Below, piece by piece: positions 1-7,494 of a DNA stretch of 64,000 nucleotides; within the stretch, counting starts at the first letter, position 1; every line of letters begins with the position of its first letter. Source of the stretch: Salinactinospora qingdaonensis (lineage in GTDB: Bacteria > Actinomycetota > Actinomycetes > Streptosporangiales > Streptosporangiaceae); the NCBI RefSeq assembly GCF_039539445.1, contig NZ_BAABDD010000003.1:248001-312000 (forward strand). The letters run 5' to 3'. The translations under genes and the position numbers were made by a program. The notes under the pieces are model-generated. The model saw only the letters and a program-made list of their open reading frames with translations. It had not been told where the DNA came from and did not search any database.

Positions 1-2
1 CA

Positions 3-128
3 TCACTTCTGCCCCGACCCGTTGCAGCCCGGGCACTTGACCCACCTGCTTTGCCGTTTCCCGGGGGTTTGGCCGTCGACGGTTTCCCACCAGCCGCCCT
101 CTCCGTAGCACATGCCGCACTTGGCCAC
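3..128 (-). CDS. Small double CxxCxGxG zinc-knuckle protein (41 aa)
   Basis: This tiny protein contains two DnaJ-type zinc-binding knuckles, C4-x2-C7-x-G-x-G and C32-x2-C35-x-G-x-G, separated by a Trp-rich linker. The four cysteines could bind one zinc ion. I chose the GTG at 128 because GGAAGAGAG lies just upstream; the frame stays open further back, but that part is Pro/Arg-rich, low-complexity and overlaps hairpins. It is the last gene of the minus-strand island that begins near 3.1 kb. Free-standing proteins with this motif are common in actinobacterial plasmids and integrative elements, but the function is unknown. Confidence 0.6.
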   Translation of the reverse strand: MAKCGMCYGEGGWWETVDGQTPGKRQSRWVKCPGCNGSGQK

Positions 129-187
129 TGTTGATCTCTCTTCCTGGTCTTGATCTTTTAGTCTTCCCGCCGCACAGGGCGGTGGTG

Positions 188-289
188 GGCGGGCTGGCCG
201 TGCCCCCTCCACGGTCCACGGCCAGCCCGCCGCATAGAGGGTCGCCCGCCCCAGACTCCGGGGGAGGGTCGGACAGCAACGGGCGACCC
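188..289. terminator. Two consecutive hairpins between island genes
   Basis: The first hairpin pairs 188-201 with 218-231 (14-bp perfect arms, GGCGGGCTGGCCGT and its complement). The second pairs 239-248 with 280-289 (GGGTCGCCCG and its complement). They follow the stop of the gene ending at 304 on the minus strand and precede the start at 128, so they may terminate or attenuate transcription. The first closely resembles the hairpin at 47305-47348 that follows the homologous gene in the right island. Confidence 0.55.
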
Positions 290-303
290 GGTCTCACGGA
301 CCG

Positions 304-510
304 CTACTCGACCTCGTCGATTTCGGGGCGGGGCGGGCCGATGTAGGTCCAGCGGCCCACGATCGGCCGGTAACAGCCAGACGTGGTCTCGGTTGCGAAC
401 ACGATGCCGGTGGCGCCCGGTGGCAGCAGTTGGGAGAAGTGGGCCTCGACCGCAACTTGGGCGCCGTCGAGCGGGCCGCCATACAGCGTGATGGTGGTTT
501 CCTCGCTCAT
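304..510 (-). CDS. Hypothetical protein, paralogue of the C-terminal half of the 46863 gene product
   Basis: This 68-aa protein has no recognised domain. About 60 residues (ITLYGGPLDGAQ through GRWTYIGPPRP) match the C-terminal half of the 118-aa protein at 46863-47219 nearly position by position, including the motifs GGPLDGAQ, LLPPGA and GIVFATE. The start codon overlaps the stop of the upstream gene by 4 bp, so the two are translationally coupled. The similarity shows that the left and right small-gene islands share ancestry. Function is unknown. Confidence 0.65.
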   Translation of the reverse strand: MSEETTITLYGGPLDGAQVAVEAHFSQLLPPGATGIVFATETTSGCYRPIVGRWTYIGPPRPEIDEVE

Positions 511-767
511 AGCCGCTCCAACGCCCGTTGGAGTGTGGCCAGGGAGGGGTAGCCGATCGCCCGTGGTGGTGCCGCTAAGGCCGCTTCCAGCTCGTCGAGG
601 GTGGCGGCGTGGATGGTGGGCGCGTAGCCGTTGCCGCCCCGGTTGGTGGCGACGTAGCCGGCCGGGTTGCCCGCACGGTCACGGGTACGCCAGATACGCC
701 ACCGGCCCCGGTAGGTGTCGGTGAGGCGGTTCAGGCGTTCAGTCTCCTCGGAGGTCGCGGTAGCCAT
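507..767 (-). CDS. Hypothetical protein (86 aa)
   Basis: A small soluble protein with an N-terminal helix (SEETERLNRLTDTY), a central WRIWRTRDRAGNPAGY segment suggestive of beta strands, and a C-terminal Ala/Leu-rich helix. It resembles the many short proteins of unknown function encoded in actinomycete plasmid-derived islands. It overlaps the next gene by 4 bp and follows the XRE regulator by about 90 bp. I do not recognise a family. Confidence 0.55.
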   Translation of the reverse strand: MATATSEETERLNRLTDTYRGRWRIWRTRDRAGNPAGYVATNRGGNGYAPTIHAATLDELEAALAAPPRAIGYPSLATLQRALERL

Positions 768-854
768 GACGCGAAGCTATGACCCAGACACAGTGGGGGA
801 CAGACACGGTGCGTGTCTGTTTCCCATGGCTCTCGCGCGAGGGGATACGAAGGT

Positions 855-2087
855 TCATCCCTCGACGGCGAGGAAGGCGGCGAGTTCCCGTTGGTCCTTG
901 GTCAAAGTTCGCTTCCGAGTGGCCAGGACGTCGCGCAGCGCGTCAGCGGCCAACCGTTGGTGCTTGAGCCACTGCGGCGACCGTGCGCGCAGCGCGACGA
1001 GGACGCGGGTTGCCTCGTCGCCATGGCGACGCATCGCGTGCGCGCGGGCGATGTCGAGACAGTGGCGGTTCCAGTTGTCCGAGGTCGCCCGCCCCACACC
1101 GTCAGGAAGCCGCTCGGACATGGCCAGCACGCGGTCGGGCCGGTCCGCGACCATCTCGTTCTCGATGGCCTTCAACGTCACGGTGAGCGGGCCGAAGGTG
1201 CCCCACCCGCGCAGGTGATCAACGACCTCCGTGCCGAGGGCAGAGCCAGCGGTGCCGGCTAGCCGGACGAGTTCGCGTGCTTGGTCGGGCCGGTTGTTGC
1301 GGGCGGCCGAAGCGGAGGCGCGCAGCAGCAGCCACCCCCACGCAGCCAGTTCCTCCCGGGAGGCGCGCGAGATGCGCGGCTCCACCTCGTCGGCGGTGTC
1401 GCCAGCGAGGTGTTCGGCCTCGTCGAGACGTCCTTGACGCAGCAGGACCCAGGCTTGGCCGATGATGGCCGAGGCGGCGTTGAGCTGGTCGCCGATGCTC
1501 ACCGCGTCGCTGACGGCGTCGCGTAGCGCCAAGTGCGCGAGATCGTAGGCGCGGACCTGGGTGAGGTAGCGTCCGGCCATCTGCAACACCTCGGAGCGCA
1601 CGGCGCGTGCTTGGCGGTGTTGCTCGCCGGTGGTGAAGTGGTCGACGGCGGCGTGGGTGGAGCGCACCAGCTCCGGCAGCAGCTCTGCCATGGCCGGATA
1701 GTGGTCGCGGTGGTAGGAGAGGGCCGCCGCGCGTGCGGACGCGCGCAGGTTCTCTAGGTCGGGTTCCTCGTCGACGTTGTCTAAACCGAGTCGGCCGGTG
1801 AGGGTGACCGGGGGCGAGATCGCCCGCCGCAGGGAGAGCAGGGCGATCTTGTCGTCATCGGCGTGGGTGTTCTGTTGGGGAGCGGGGGATTCGAACAGCG
1901 CCGACGTGGACACCTGCAACGCGCGCGCCAGGGCGTGATAGGTCTCCAGCCGCGCGGTGCCACCGCGTTCGATCTTCTTGACCACGCCTGCGCTGAGGCC
2001 GGAGAGTTCGGCGAGCTTCTCTTGTGTCAATCCTCGACGGCGCCGGATTCCTCGGAGGCGTTCGCCGGGTGAGCTATCGTCGGACAT
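855..2087 (-). CDS. XRE-family regulator with TPR-like C-terminal domain
   Basis: This 410-aa protein starts with a clear Cro/CI-type helix-turn-helix at residues 7-62 (GERLRGIRRRRGLTQEKLAE, then GVVKKIERG). The remaining 340 residues are Ala/Arg/Leu-rich helices with a TPR-like repeat character (for example residues 120-330). Proteins of this architecture are common actinomycete regulators whose helical part may sense a ligand or partner. It sits in the middle of a minus-strand run of tiny genes and is preceded by a CTAG-rich, hairpin-containing stretch (2188-2280) that may be its operator. Target genes are most likely the island itself; that is inference. Confidence 0.8.
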   Translation of the reverse strand: MSDDSSPGERLRGIRRRRGLTQEKLAELSGLSAGVVKKIERGGTARLETYHALARALQVSTSALFESPAPQQNTHADDDKIALLSLRRAISPPVTLTGRLGLDNVDEEPDLENLRASARAAALSYHRDHYPAMAELLPELVRSTHAAVDHFTTGEQHRQARAVRSEVLQMAGRYLTQVRAYDLAHLALRDAVSDAVSIGDQLNAASAIIGQAWVLLRQGRLDEAEHLAGDTADEVEPRISRASREELAAWGWLLLRASASAARNNRPDQARELVRLAGTAGSALGTEVVDHLRGWGTFGPLTVTLKAIENEMVADRPDRVLAMSERLPDGVGRATSDNWNRHCLDIARAHAMRRHGDEATRVLVALRARSPQWLKHQRLAADALRDVLATRKRTLTKDQRELAAFLAVEG

Positions 2088-2187
2088 GGCTCTGCCCTTC
2101 CTGATCGGGTCGCACCTTCAGGCTAGAGGGCGGGGCCGTTTTCGTACCTGGTTCCATGGCGAATCTCCCCCCGTTCAGACACCCCTT

Positions 2188-2280
2188 CTAGGTGGCCTAG
2201 GGCCGCTAGGTCCCTGGTCGGGGCGCCCCTAGCGGCTAGGGGCGCCCGGGCGTCTAGAAGGCGGCTAGGAGCGCGTCTAG
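2188..2280. promoter_or_regulatory. CTAG cluster with 12-bp-arm hairpin upstream of the XRE gene
   Basis: Eight CTAG tetramers occur in about 90 bp, at 2188, 2197, 2206, 2229, 2236, 2254, 2265 and 2277. CTAG is usually scarce in high-GC DNA. A perfect hairpin pairs 2221-2232 with 2236-2247 around a CGG loop. The stretch covers the end of the gene stopping at 2254 and the leader of the XRE gene starting at 2087. It could be an operator array or simply a terminator. Confidence 0.35.
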
Positions 2281-2559
2281 CCGTGCGGTGGCGACCAGGC
2301 GACCGGTGCCCACCGGCACGCAGGCGGCACCGTGGGCGGCAATGGTGGCGGCACGCCATCCTCCGGCGGCACGCAGGTGGAACCACAGTGCCGTTACGCG
2401 GTCGGCCACCAACCGTGCAGTGTCGGCGGTCGCCTCGACCGCCCCACCGGTCGGGGTGGGGTCGAGGGCGGCGCCGGGGAAGGGGATCACCTCCCCCGGG
2501 GCGGAGCTGTCCGGGGCCGGCCGTGGGGCGGGGTCGCGTTCGTGTGCCTGATCGGTCAT
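2254..2559 (-). CDS. Hypothetical protein (101 aa)
   Basis: The protein has a disordered Pro/Ala-rich first third including the short motif GEVIPFPG, then an amphipathic helical part (VADRVTALWFHLRAAGGWRAATIAAHG). I selected the ATG at 2559, preceded by GGATAGGAG; an upstream in-frame ATG exists but lacks a comparable ribosome site. It belongs to the minus-strand island operon. VIPFP-type tails are frequent in plasmid-borne actinomycete proteins. Function is unknown. Confidence 0.5.
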   Translation of the reverse strand: MTDQAHERDPAPRPAPDSSAPGEVIPFPGAALDPTPTGGAVEATADTARLVADRVTALWFHLRAAGGWRAATIAAHGAACVPVGTGRLVATARLDALLAAF

Positions 2560-2633
2560 GCTGGGGCTACTCCTATCCGTGGGAGAGCGGCCCGCCCGGT
2601 TGGTAGCCATGGGGCGGGCCGCACCGGTGCGGT

Positions 2634-2843
2634 TTAGAGCTGGTTGGGTTCCAGCGACCACCACACCGGCACGGTCTTGTCGACCAGCTGGGGGTTGATG
2701 CGGGCCGCGCGGCGGGCGGCGTCGAGGACGTTGGTGTAGACCTGGGCGCGCGTGACGCCGGGGGACACGGCCGCGACCTGGTCGTAGGTGTAGTAGGCGC
2801 CGGAGGGCAGCCGCAGCACCATCACGGCGTGGTATTCGAGCAT
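2634..2843 (-). CDS. Hypothetical protein (69 aa)
   Basis: A compact protein (LEYHAVMVLRLPSGAYYTYDQ, helical middle, VPVWWSLEPNQL end) with no recognised family. The start is supported by AGGAGAACAACC directly before ATG. It lies between two other short genes in the same direction, spaced by 70-75 bp, consistent with one transcript. Nothing in the sequence suggests secretion or metal binding. Confidence 0.55.
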   Translation of the reverse strand: MLEYHAVMVLRLPSGAYYTYDQVAAVSPGVTRAQVYTNVLDAARRAARINPQLVDKTVPVWWSLEPNQL

Positions 2844-2913
2844 GGTTGTTCTCCTGTCTGTGCTGTTCAGCTGCCGCTGGGCGGCACGCGGGTGTGCCGC
2901 CCAGCGCGGGGGT

Positions 2914-3120
2914 CTACTTGTCGTGGGAGAGCGTGGGGATGCCGTAGTCGTGGCCGATCTCGGCGGGTCCGGTCGGCCTTGGGCAGGCGCCGCCGGTCAT
3001 GTGGGGGCAGGCGTACAGCCCGGGCATGTCCGGATGGTCGACCGCGTGGCATTCTTCGCATGCGCCTCGCACGCAGGGCGCGCACATGCGGGCGTCGTCG
3101 AGGGGGGCGTTGAGGTCCAC
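2914..3120 (-). CDS. Small Cys/His-rich protein (68 aa)
   Basis: The protein contains C13, C16, C21, C24, C38 and C46 with interspersed His residues (MCAPCVRGACEECHAVDH, then YACPHMTGGACPRP). This spacing suggests one or two zinc sites. The GTG start has GGAGAACACC upstream. It is encoded just downstream of the DUF2637-like remnant and belongs to the same island. Such small zinc-ribbon proteins are typical passengers of conjugative actinomycete elements; no specific role can be assigned. Confidence 0.55.
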   Translation of the reverse strand: MDLNAPLDDARMCAPCVRGACEECHAVDHPDMPGLYACPHMTGGACPRPTGPAEIGHDYGIPTLSHDK

Positions 3121-3179
3121 GGTGTTCTCCGTTCTGGCGTGTGGGTGGCCGGGCGGCCATTACGCCGCCCGGCGCGGGG

Positions 3180-3872
3180 TTACTGGGCGTCGGCCGTCTG
3201 GCCGGTGGTGGCGCGGTAGGCGGCGAGCTGGTTGCGGCCCCACCGTTCGGACATGCCGCAGGCAGCGGCGACCTCGCTGCCGGTGATCTGCCGCCCTTCC
3301 ATGTGGGCGGCGTGGATCAGGTCGCGGGCGGCACGCCGCGGATCGTCCTCGGGCATCGGGATCACGTCGGCACGGGGCCGGGTGTCGACGGCGGCACGTG
3401 GGGATGCCGGGGCTGTGCCGGGCGTGCCGCTGGCGGCAGAAGGTGCGCCGGAGTCGTGCCGGATCATGCCGAGGTGCTCCATATAGGCGTCGTCCTCAGC
3501 TGTCCACGCGGGTATCCGGTCCCACGGGGTGCCCTCCGGCACCGGCGGTGTGGGGTCGTCCTCCGGCAGCGGTTCCGGCACGGTCTCCGGCAGGCTGCCG
3601 GTATCCGGCACAGTGCTGTGCCGCTTGGCCAGGTGCAGCACCGAGGAGAGCCCCAACACGGCAACCGGCAACACAGTGACGAACACCACCACCGGCATCG
3701 GTGCCGCGTGCGGCTGCCGCTCAGCGGTCAACAGGTGGTAGCTGGCCTGTCCGAACGAGCCGGCCAGCAGCGCCCCGGCGGCCAGGGCTGTGGGGCTCGA
3801 CGCAGGGATGCGTACTGAGGCGCCGTGGGGTAGGCAGGCAAGGGAGCGGCGAGAGTGAGGAGAGCGCGCCAT
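3180..3872 (-). pseudogene. 5'-truncated DUF2637/SpdB-like membrane protein
   Basis: Residues encoded from about 3815 downward show the last two membrane helices of a DUF2637 protein (PTALAAGALLAG, then VVVFVTVLPVAVLGLSSVLHLAKR), a long acidic/proline linker and a C-terminal helix-turn-helix-like segment (ITGSEVAAACGMSERWGRNQL). Full-length members have about four helices; the first ones are missing. The frame stays open upstream but runs into the start of the divergent STAS gene (3871), so no plausible native start exists. SpdB/DUF2637 proteins belong to Streptomyces-type conjugative plasmids and integrative elements, so this marks the edge of a decayed element. Confidence 0.55.
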
Positions 3873-4767
3873 GGGTGCTTCGTCGGCTGAGTTCGCCGGG
3901 TTCGAGGTGCTGGCGTCCACGGGCGGGAACCTGGTGGCGGTGCGCGCCGGCGGCGCGGCCATCGGGCAGGACTACGAGCGCCTCTATGCCTGGCTCGCCG
4001 AGGAGACCGAGCGGCACGGGGCGGTGCGCGTCTACGAGGAGATCCCCGGCTGGACCGGCCCGATCTTCCGTTCCCACGTCCGGTACGGCACCTTCGCCGA
4101 CCTGAGTTACGGCCCGGAGATCACCATCAGCAGCTACGCCGTGGTCGGCGACTCGGGATGGGCGCGGCTCATGTACCGCCTGTGGTTCCTCATCAAACCG
4201 GTATGGCCCTTGGCACCGCTGCGGATGCGCTACTTTGACTGGCCCGAACGTGGCCGGGCGCTGGCGTGGCTGTTGGAAGACGAGGAGCAGGATGGCCGGT
4301 AGGGCGCGCCACCTCCCGGCGGCCCCTGAAACGGGCGGGGCTGTCGAGCCTCGATCGCGGGCGCGGGGCCAAAGCTCGTCGACATAGGCCTGTTCCAGCG
4401 CCTCCTCATAGGCGGAGCGCAGCTCTTCGGACGTGGCCGCGGTGTCGTAGACCAGGACGATCTCGGCCTTGTGAGAGTAGTCCTCGAAGTTGGCCGCCGC
4501 GTATGACCCTGGCTCGTCGATGAGGCGGTAACCGTGGATGGTGATCTCGTCGGCGGTGACCCGCGAGATGCAGCCCTCGACCGGCGTGCAGCCCTCCGAG
4601 GTGTCGCGCGCGTTGGACAGGGGCAGCCCCGCAGCCGCGAACTCTTCGGCCACCTTCCGGGCTGTCAGCGTCGGCGGGTCCTGGCCGGCCTGCCACGGGG
4701 GGGGGCACCCACTCACCGCCGGTAAGGCGAGAGCGGCTCCGGCGAGGGCAGCGACACGTAGCCGCAT
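3721..4767 (-). CDS. Lipoprotein with apparently lost 3' end (reads on to 3721)
   Basis: The start at 4767 gives a lipoprotein signal (MRLRVAALAGAALALPAVSG followed by Cys20). The recognisable domain runs to about 4380 and ends in SEELRSAYEEALEQAYVDEL. Beyond that point the frame remains open by chance through the whole antisense of the STAS gene to 3721, with an Arg/Pro-rich sequence unlike protein. I infer that the native stop was lost at a junction near 4300-4380. The real product is a secreted, lipid-anchored protein of about 130 residues of unknown function. Treat everything left of about 4380 as non-genuine. Confidence 0.4.
   Translation of the reverse strand: MRLRVAALAGAALALPAVSGCPPPWQAGQDPPTLTARKVAEEFAAAGLPLSNARDTSEGCTPVEGCISRVTADEITIHGYRLIDEPGSYAAANFEDYSHKAEIVLVYDTAATSEELRSAYEEALEQAYVDELWPRARDRGSTAPPVSGAAGRWRALPAILLLVFQQPRQRPATFGPVKVAHPQRCQGPYRFDEEPQAVHEPRPSRVADHGVAADGDLRAVTQVGEGAVPDVGTEDRAGPAGDLLVDAHRPVPLGLLGEPGIEALVVLPDGRAAGAHRHQVPARGRQHLEPGELSRRSTHGALSSLSPLPCLPTPRRLSTHPCVEPHSPGRRGAAGRLVRTGQLPPVDR
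3871..4302 (+). CDS. SpoIIAA-like STAS-domain protein
   Basis: This 143-aa protein matches the SpoIIAA-like (STAS/SEC14-type) family. It begins with a short beta strand (FAGFEVLAS), has the helix ERLYAWLAEETERHG, the central phrase ISSYAVVGDSGWARLMYRL typical of the family, and ends with a helix GRALAWLLEDEE. A GAGAGTGAGGAGAG purine stretch precedes ATG 3871. Family members are small cytoplasmic proteins of unclear function. Neighbours on both sides are truncated minus-strand genes, suggesting a recombination hot spot. Confidence 0.65.
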   Translation: MGASSAEFAGFEVLASTGGNLVAVRAGGAAIGQDYERLYAWLAEETERHGAVRVYEEIPGWTGPIFRSHVRYGTFADLSYGPEITISSYAVVGDSGWARLMYRLWFLIKPVWPLAPLRMRYFDWPERGRALAWLLEDEEQDGR

Positions 4768-4982
4768 GGGGTGTCTCCAGACAACCATCGGGCGTGGAAT
4801 AAGGACGTGGGCGGACGGCGCCCCAGAGCACGAGCAAGGGGCGAGCGGGAATCGGCTCTCCCGCCCCATACCGGCACCGTCACCTGTCCCCTGGGACGCT
4901 CGCGCCAGTCCATGCGTTGCAGGAGCCGGCCGACGGCGAACCCCCAGCGGGACAGGCCGGATGCGGGAACACGGCTCGCGCC

Positions 4983-5013
4983 TTGACCTGGAGCGCGCTC
5001 CAGGTCCTAGCGT
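4983..5013 (+). promoter_or_regulatory. MerR-type promoter with 20-bp perfect palindrome
   Basis: TTGACC (4983-4988) and TAGCGT (5008-5013) are separated by 19 bp, the elongated spacing of MerR/SoxR-activated promoters. The spacer is filled by the perfect palindrome ACCTGGAGCGCGCTCCAGGT (4986-5005). The predicted transcription start (about 5020-5022) falls on the GTG start codon of the downstream SDR, implying a leaderless message. Confidence 0.75.
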
Positions 5014-5021
5014 TTCTGTTC

Positions 5022-5990
5022 GTGACAACGGTTCAGCACATGATCGGCTCGGGCTTCGACGCCCGCAGCACCGCACGAGACGTTTTGCACGGAATCGAGC
5101 TGTCCGGAAAGCGCGCGGTCGTCACCGGCGGCCACTCCGGGATCGGACTGGAGACGACGCGCGCCCTCGCCGAGGCTGGCGCCCACGTCGTCGTCGGCGC
5201 CCGAACCCCCCGAACCGCCGCGGCGGCCCTGGCGGGCATCGCCGGTGTCGAGGTCGACGAACTCGACCTCTCCGACCTCGCGAGCGTTCGTGGGTTCGCG
5301 CGGCGGTTCCTGGACACCGGCCACAGCGTGGACATTCTGATCAACAACGCCGGTGTCATGGCCTGCCCGCAGCGGCTGGTCGGCCCCGGCTGGGAGTCGC
5401 AATTCGCGACCAACCACCTTGGCCACTACGCGCTTGTCAACCTGCTGTGGCCGGCGTTGGAGCCCGGCGGAGCCCGCGTGGTCGCGGTGTCGTCGGCCGG
5501 GCACCACCTGTCGGGCATCCGCTGGGACGACGTGCACTTCGAGCGGGGCTACGACAAGTGGCTGGCCTACGGGCAGGCGAAGACCGCCAACGCGCTGCTG
5601 GCCGTCCACCTCGATCGGCTCGGCCGTGACGCGGGCGTGCGGGCGTTCTCGGTGCACCCGGGCAGCATCCTCACCCCGTTGCAGCGCCACCTCACACGGG
5701 AGGAGATGGTCGCCGCCGGCTGGGTCGACGAGGCCGGCAATCTGGCCGACCCGAGCTTCAAGACCCCGGAGCAGGGGGCGGCGACACAGGTGTGGGCCGC
5801 CACCTCCCCCCACCTGGCCGGTATGGGCGGACTCTACTGCGAGGACTGCGACGTCGCCGCCCCCGCTCCGGCGGACGGCGCCGCGTTCGTCGGTGTTCGC
5901 GACCATGCCGTCGACCCCGAGCAGGCCGCGCGGCTGTGGGCCCTCTCAGCGGACCTGACTGGCGTCGATGCGTTCCCGGCCGGCGCCTGA
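5022..5990 (+). CDS. Short-chain dehydrogenase/reductase, likely leaderless
   Basis: An SDR of about 322 aa with the Rossmann motif TGGHSGIG, the NNAGVM motif and the catalytic S-x-n-Y-x3-K (SSAGHH, then YGQAKTA). The GHHLSG region and length fit retinol-dehydrogenase/WW-oxidoreductase-like SDRs. I chose GTG 5022 because the MerR-type promoter just upstream would start transcription there; ATG 5040 is an alternative. It would be induced by a MerR/SoxR-like sensor, probably encoded elsewhere. The substrate is unknown. A nested hairpin at 6013-6063 follows. Confidence 0.8.
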   Translation: MTTVQHMIGSGFDARSTARDVLHGIELSGKRAVVTGGHSGIGLETTRALAEAGAHVVVGARTPRTAAAALAGIAGVEVDELDLSDLASVRGFARRFLDTGHSVDILINNAGVMACPQRLVGPGWESQFATNHLGHYALVNLLWPALEPGGARVVAVSSAGHHLSGIRWDDVHFERGYDKWLAYGQAKTANALLAVHLDRLGRDAGVRAFSVHPGSILTPLQRHLTREEMVAAGWVDEAGNLADPSFKTPEQGAATQVWAATSPHLAGMGGLYCEDCDVAAPAPADGAAFVGVRDHAVDPEQAARLWALSADLTGVDAFPAGA

Positions 5991-6012
5991 GACACCGCAG
6001 GCGCCCTTGATC

Positions 6013-6063
6013 GGCGCCGCCCGTGGGGAACCACCGCACTCTGCGGTGATGGGGGGCGGCGCC
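6013..6063 (+). terminator. Nested hairpin after the SDR
   Basis: GGCGCCGCCC (6013-6022) pairs with GGGCGGCGCC (6054-6063), and an inner CACCGCA/TGCGGTG stem with a CTC loop sits between. No U-tract follows. The rest of the interval to 6343 shows no gene. Confidence 0.5.
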
Positions 6064-6343
6064 ACCCGCCCTGAGGGGCCGGCTGGCCGCCCCGCCCTGG
6101 GGAGGGCCGGCCGTGGATTGGGGTGGGGCTCGCCCCTGGCGGCCGGCCCGCCACGGCCACCGCCGGGGGCGACTTGCTCCCTCGAGGGCCGCGGTCGTGG
6201 CGACCAGTGTCGTAGACCGCGGTCACCGTCGCCCCTTGGCTGAAACGTTCGCGGCGGCTGGCGCGTCGCGCGCCCGGTCGACACGCACCCGCCGGGGAGG
6301 TGGCCGAAGGCGAGGCTTCTCGAATACGGCGGGCACTACGGGG

Positions 6344-6375
6344 TTGCATCCTGTACCTGGGTACAGGCTTACCGT
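6344..6375 (+). promoter_or_regulatory. mer-type operator/promoter
   Basis: TTGCAT (6344-6349) and a weak -10 around 6369-6375 (TTACCG/TACCGT) are 19-20 bp apart, the MerR spacing. Between them lies CCTGTACC-TG-GGTACAGG (6350-6367), perfect 8-bp arms. The core GTAC-N4-GTAC is the same arrangement as in the classical mercury operator. It precedes the operon that itself encodes the MerR regulator. Confidence 0.75.
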
Positions 6376-6438
6376 CGACGTGAGATGACAGCCCGGCTGC
6401 TCACGGGCGTCCACGACGACAGCGGAAGGTTGGCGAGG

Positions 6439-6939
6439 ATGACGACCGCACGCGACACGACGGGAGCCCCATCGGGAACGAGGCCGGATGCGAAGCGGCT
6501 GGCGACAGCGGCCGGCTGGGGTGCGGTGGCCACGGTGGCGATGAGCGTGGTGATGCTGGCCGCGACGGCGACCGGACTCTCACCGATGCCCAAGCCGATC
6601 CCGGCGGCGCTGGTCTCCCACACCGTGGGGGCGCTGCCCCAGCCGGGTCTGGTCGCGTTGGCCGCCGTCGCCCACCTGGGCTACGGGGCAACGGCGGCTG
6701 TGCTGCTGGCCGCGTTGGCGCGGCGGGTCACCGTGTGGCACGGACTCGCCGGCGGCGTGGTGCTGTGGGCGCTGATGGGGCTGGCGTGGCTGCCTTACCT
6801 GGGCTGGGGGCTCTTCGGTACCGCCATCACGCCGAGAGTCGCCGTGGCAACGCTGGTGCTGCACCTGGTCTACGGCGTTGTCCTGGGCCTGCTGCTGGAC
6901 CGGCGAAACAAGCGAGAGCGGCCCGGCGTTGGGCGATGA
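6439..6939 (+). CDS. Four-helix integral membrane protein of the mer-like operon
   Basis: About 166 aa with four predicted membrane helices (AAGWGAVATVAMSVVMLAAT; GLVALAAVAHLGYGATAAVLLAALA; GLAGGVVLWALMGLAWLPYLGW; VAVATLVLHLVYGVVLGLLL) and a basic C-terminus. No cysteines, so it is not a MerT/MerC transporter. First gene behind the mer-type operator; its stop overlaps a possible start of the next gene. I chose ATG 6439 with GGAAGG upstream; ATG 6385 is also in frame and would be almost leaderless. It may be a transport accessory; function unknown. Confidence 0.6.
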   Translation: MTTARDTTGAPSGTRPDAKRLATAAGWGAVATVAMSVVMLAATATGLSPMPKPIPAALVSHTVGALPQPGLVALAAVAHLGYGATAAVLLAALARRVTVWHGLAGGVVLWALMGLAWLPYLGWGLFGTAITPRVAVATLVLHLVYGVVLGLLLDRRNKRERPGVGR

Positions 6940-6953
6940 GAGAGGGCCAAGTG

Positions 6954-7490
6954 ATGAGAGACGACGATCCTGCGAGCATGAACCGTCACGGTAGCGACGG
7001 CTCCGCCGGCGGGTGCGGCTGTGGCCCCGCCGGACACGCGGCGCCGCCCGGTGGCACGACAGCAGCACATGGCGACGGCGCGGCGTGCGGCCCGGAGTGT
7101 GTGAGCGCGGGCTCGTGCACCTGCGCGCCCCCCGAGGAGGCCACGCCTGCGACAGCGACAGGCCCGATCGTGGAGTGGGTACCTGAGGAGTGCACGCTGC
7201 CATTGGCGGAGCGTCCGGCGCGCGAGACCGAGTTCGAGGCGCTGTTCGCCGCGGCGCTGCGCACGGTGACGCGGCCGGAGCCGACCCGGCTGCACCTGGT
7301 GCTGGCAAACGCCTACAGGGACACCGCCCGGGAGTTGGCCGGCCGGGAGCGGGAGTGCTGCTCGTTCTTCGTATTCAGCTTCGCTTCCCACGACGACGGT
7401 CTGCACCTGGACGTCACGGTGCCCGCGAGGCATACACCGATTCTGGACGAGCTGGCGGGGCGTGCGGCGAGTGCGCTCGCGAAGGGGTGA
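6954..7490 (+). CDS. Cys-rich protein of the mer-like operon
   Basis: The N-terminal 60 residues are Gly/His/Cys-rich with several CxC and CxxxC pairs (GGCGCGP, CGPEC, CTCAPP), a likely metal-binding tail. A folded domain follows (EECTLPLAERPARETEFEALF, then a helix with ERECCSFFVFSF and a final helix). The CC pair in the folded domain is notable. ATG 6954 has AGAGAGGG before it; ATG 6936 is in frame and overlaps the upstream stop by 4 bp. Proteins like this sit beside MerR genes in actinobacteria, so a role in binding a thiophilic metal is plausible but inferred. Confidence 0.6.
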   Translation: MRDDDPASMNRHGSDGSAGGCGCGPAGHAAPPGGTTAAHGDGAACGPECVSAGSCTCAPPEEATPATATGPIVEWVPEECTLPLAERPARETEFEALFAAALRTVTRPEPTRLHLVLANAYRDTARELAGRERECCSFFVFSFASHDDGLHLDVTVPARHTPILDELAGRAASALAKG

Positions 7491-7494
7491 CACG

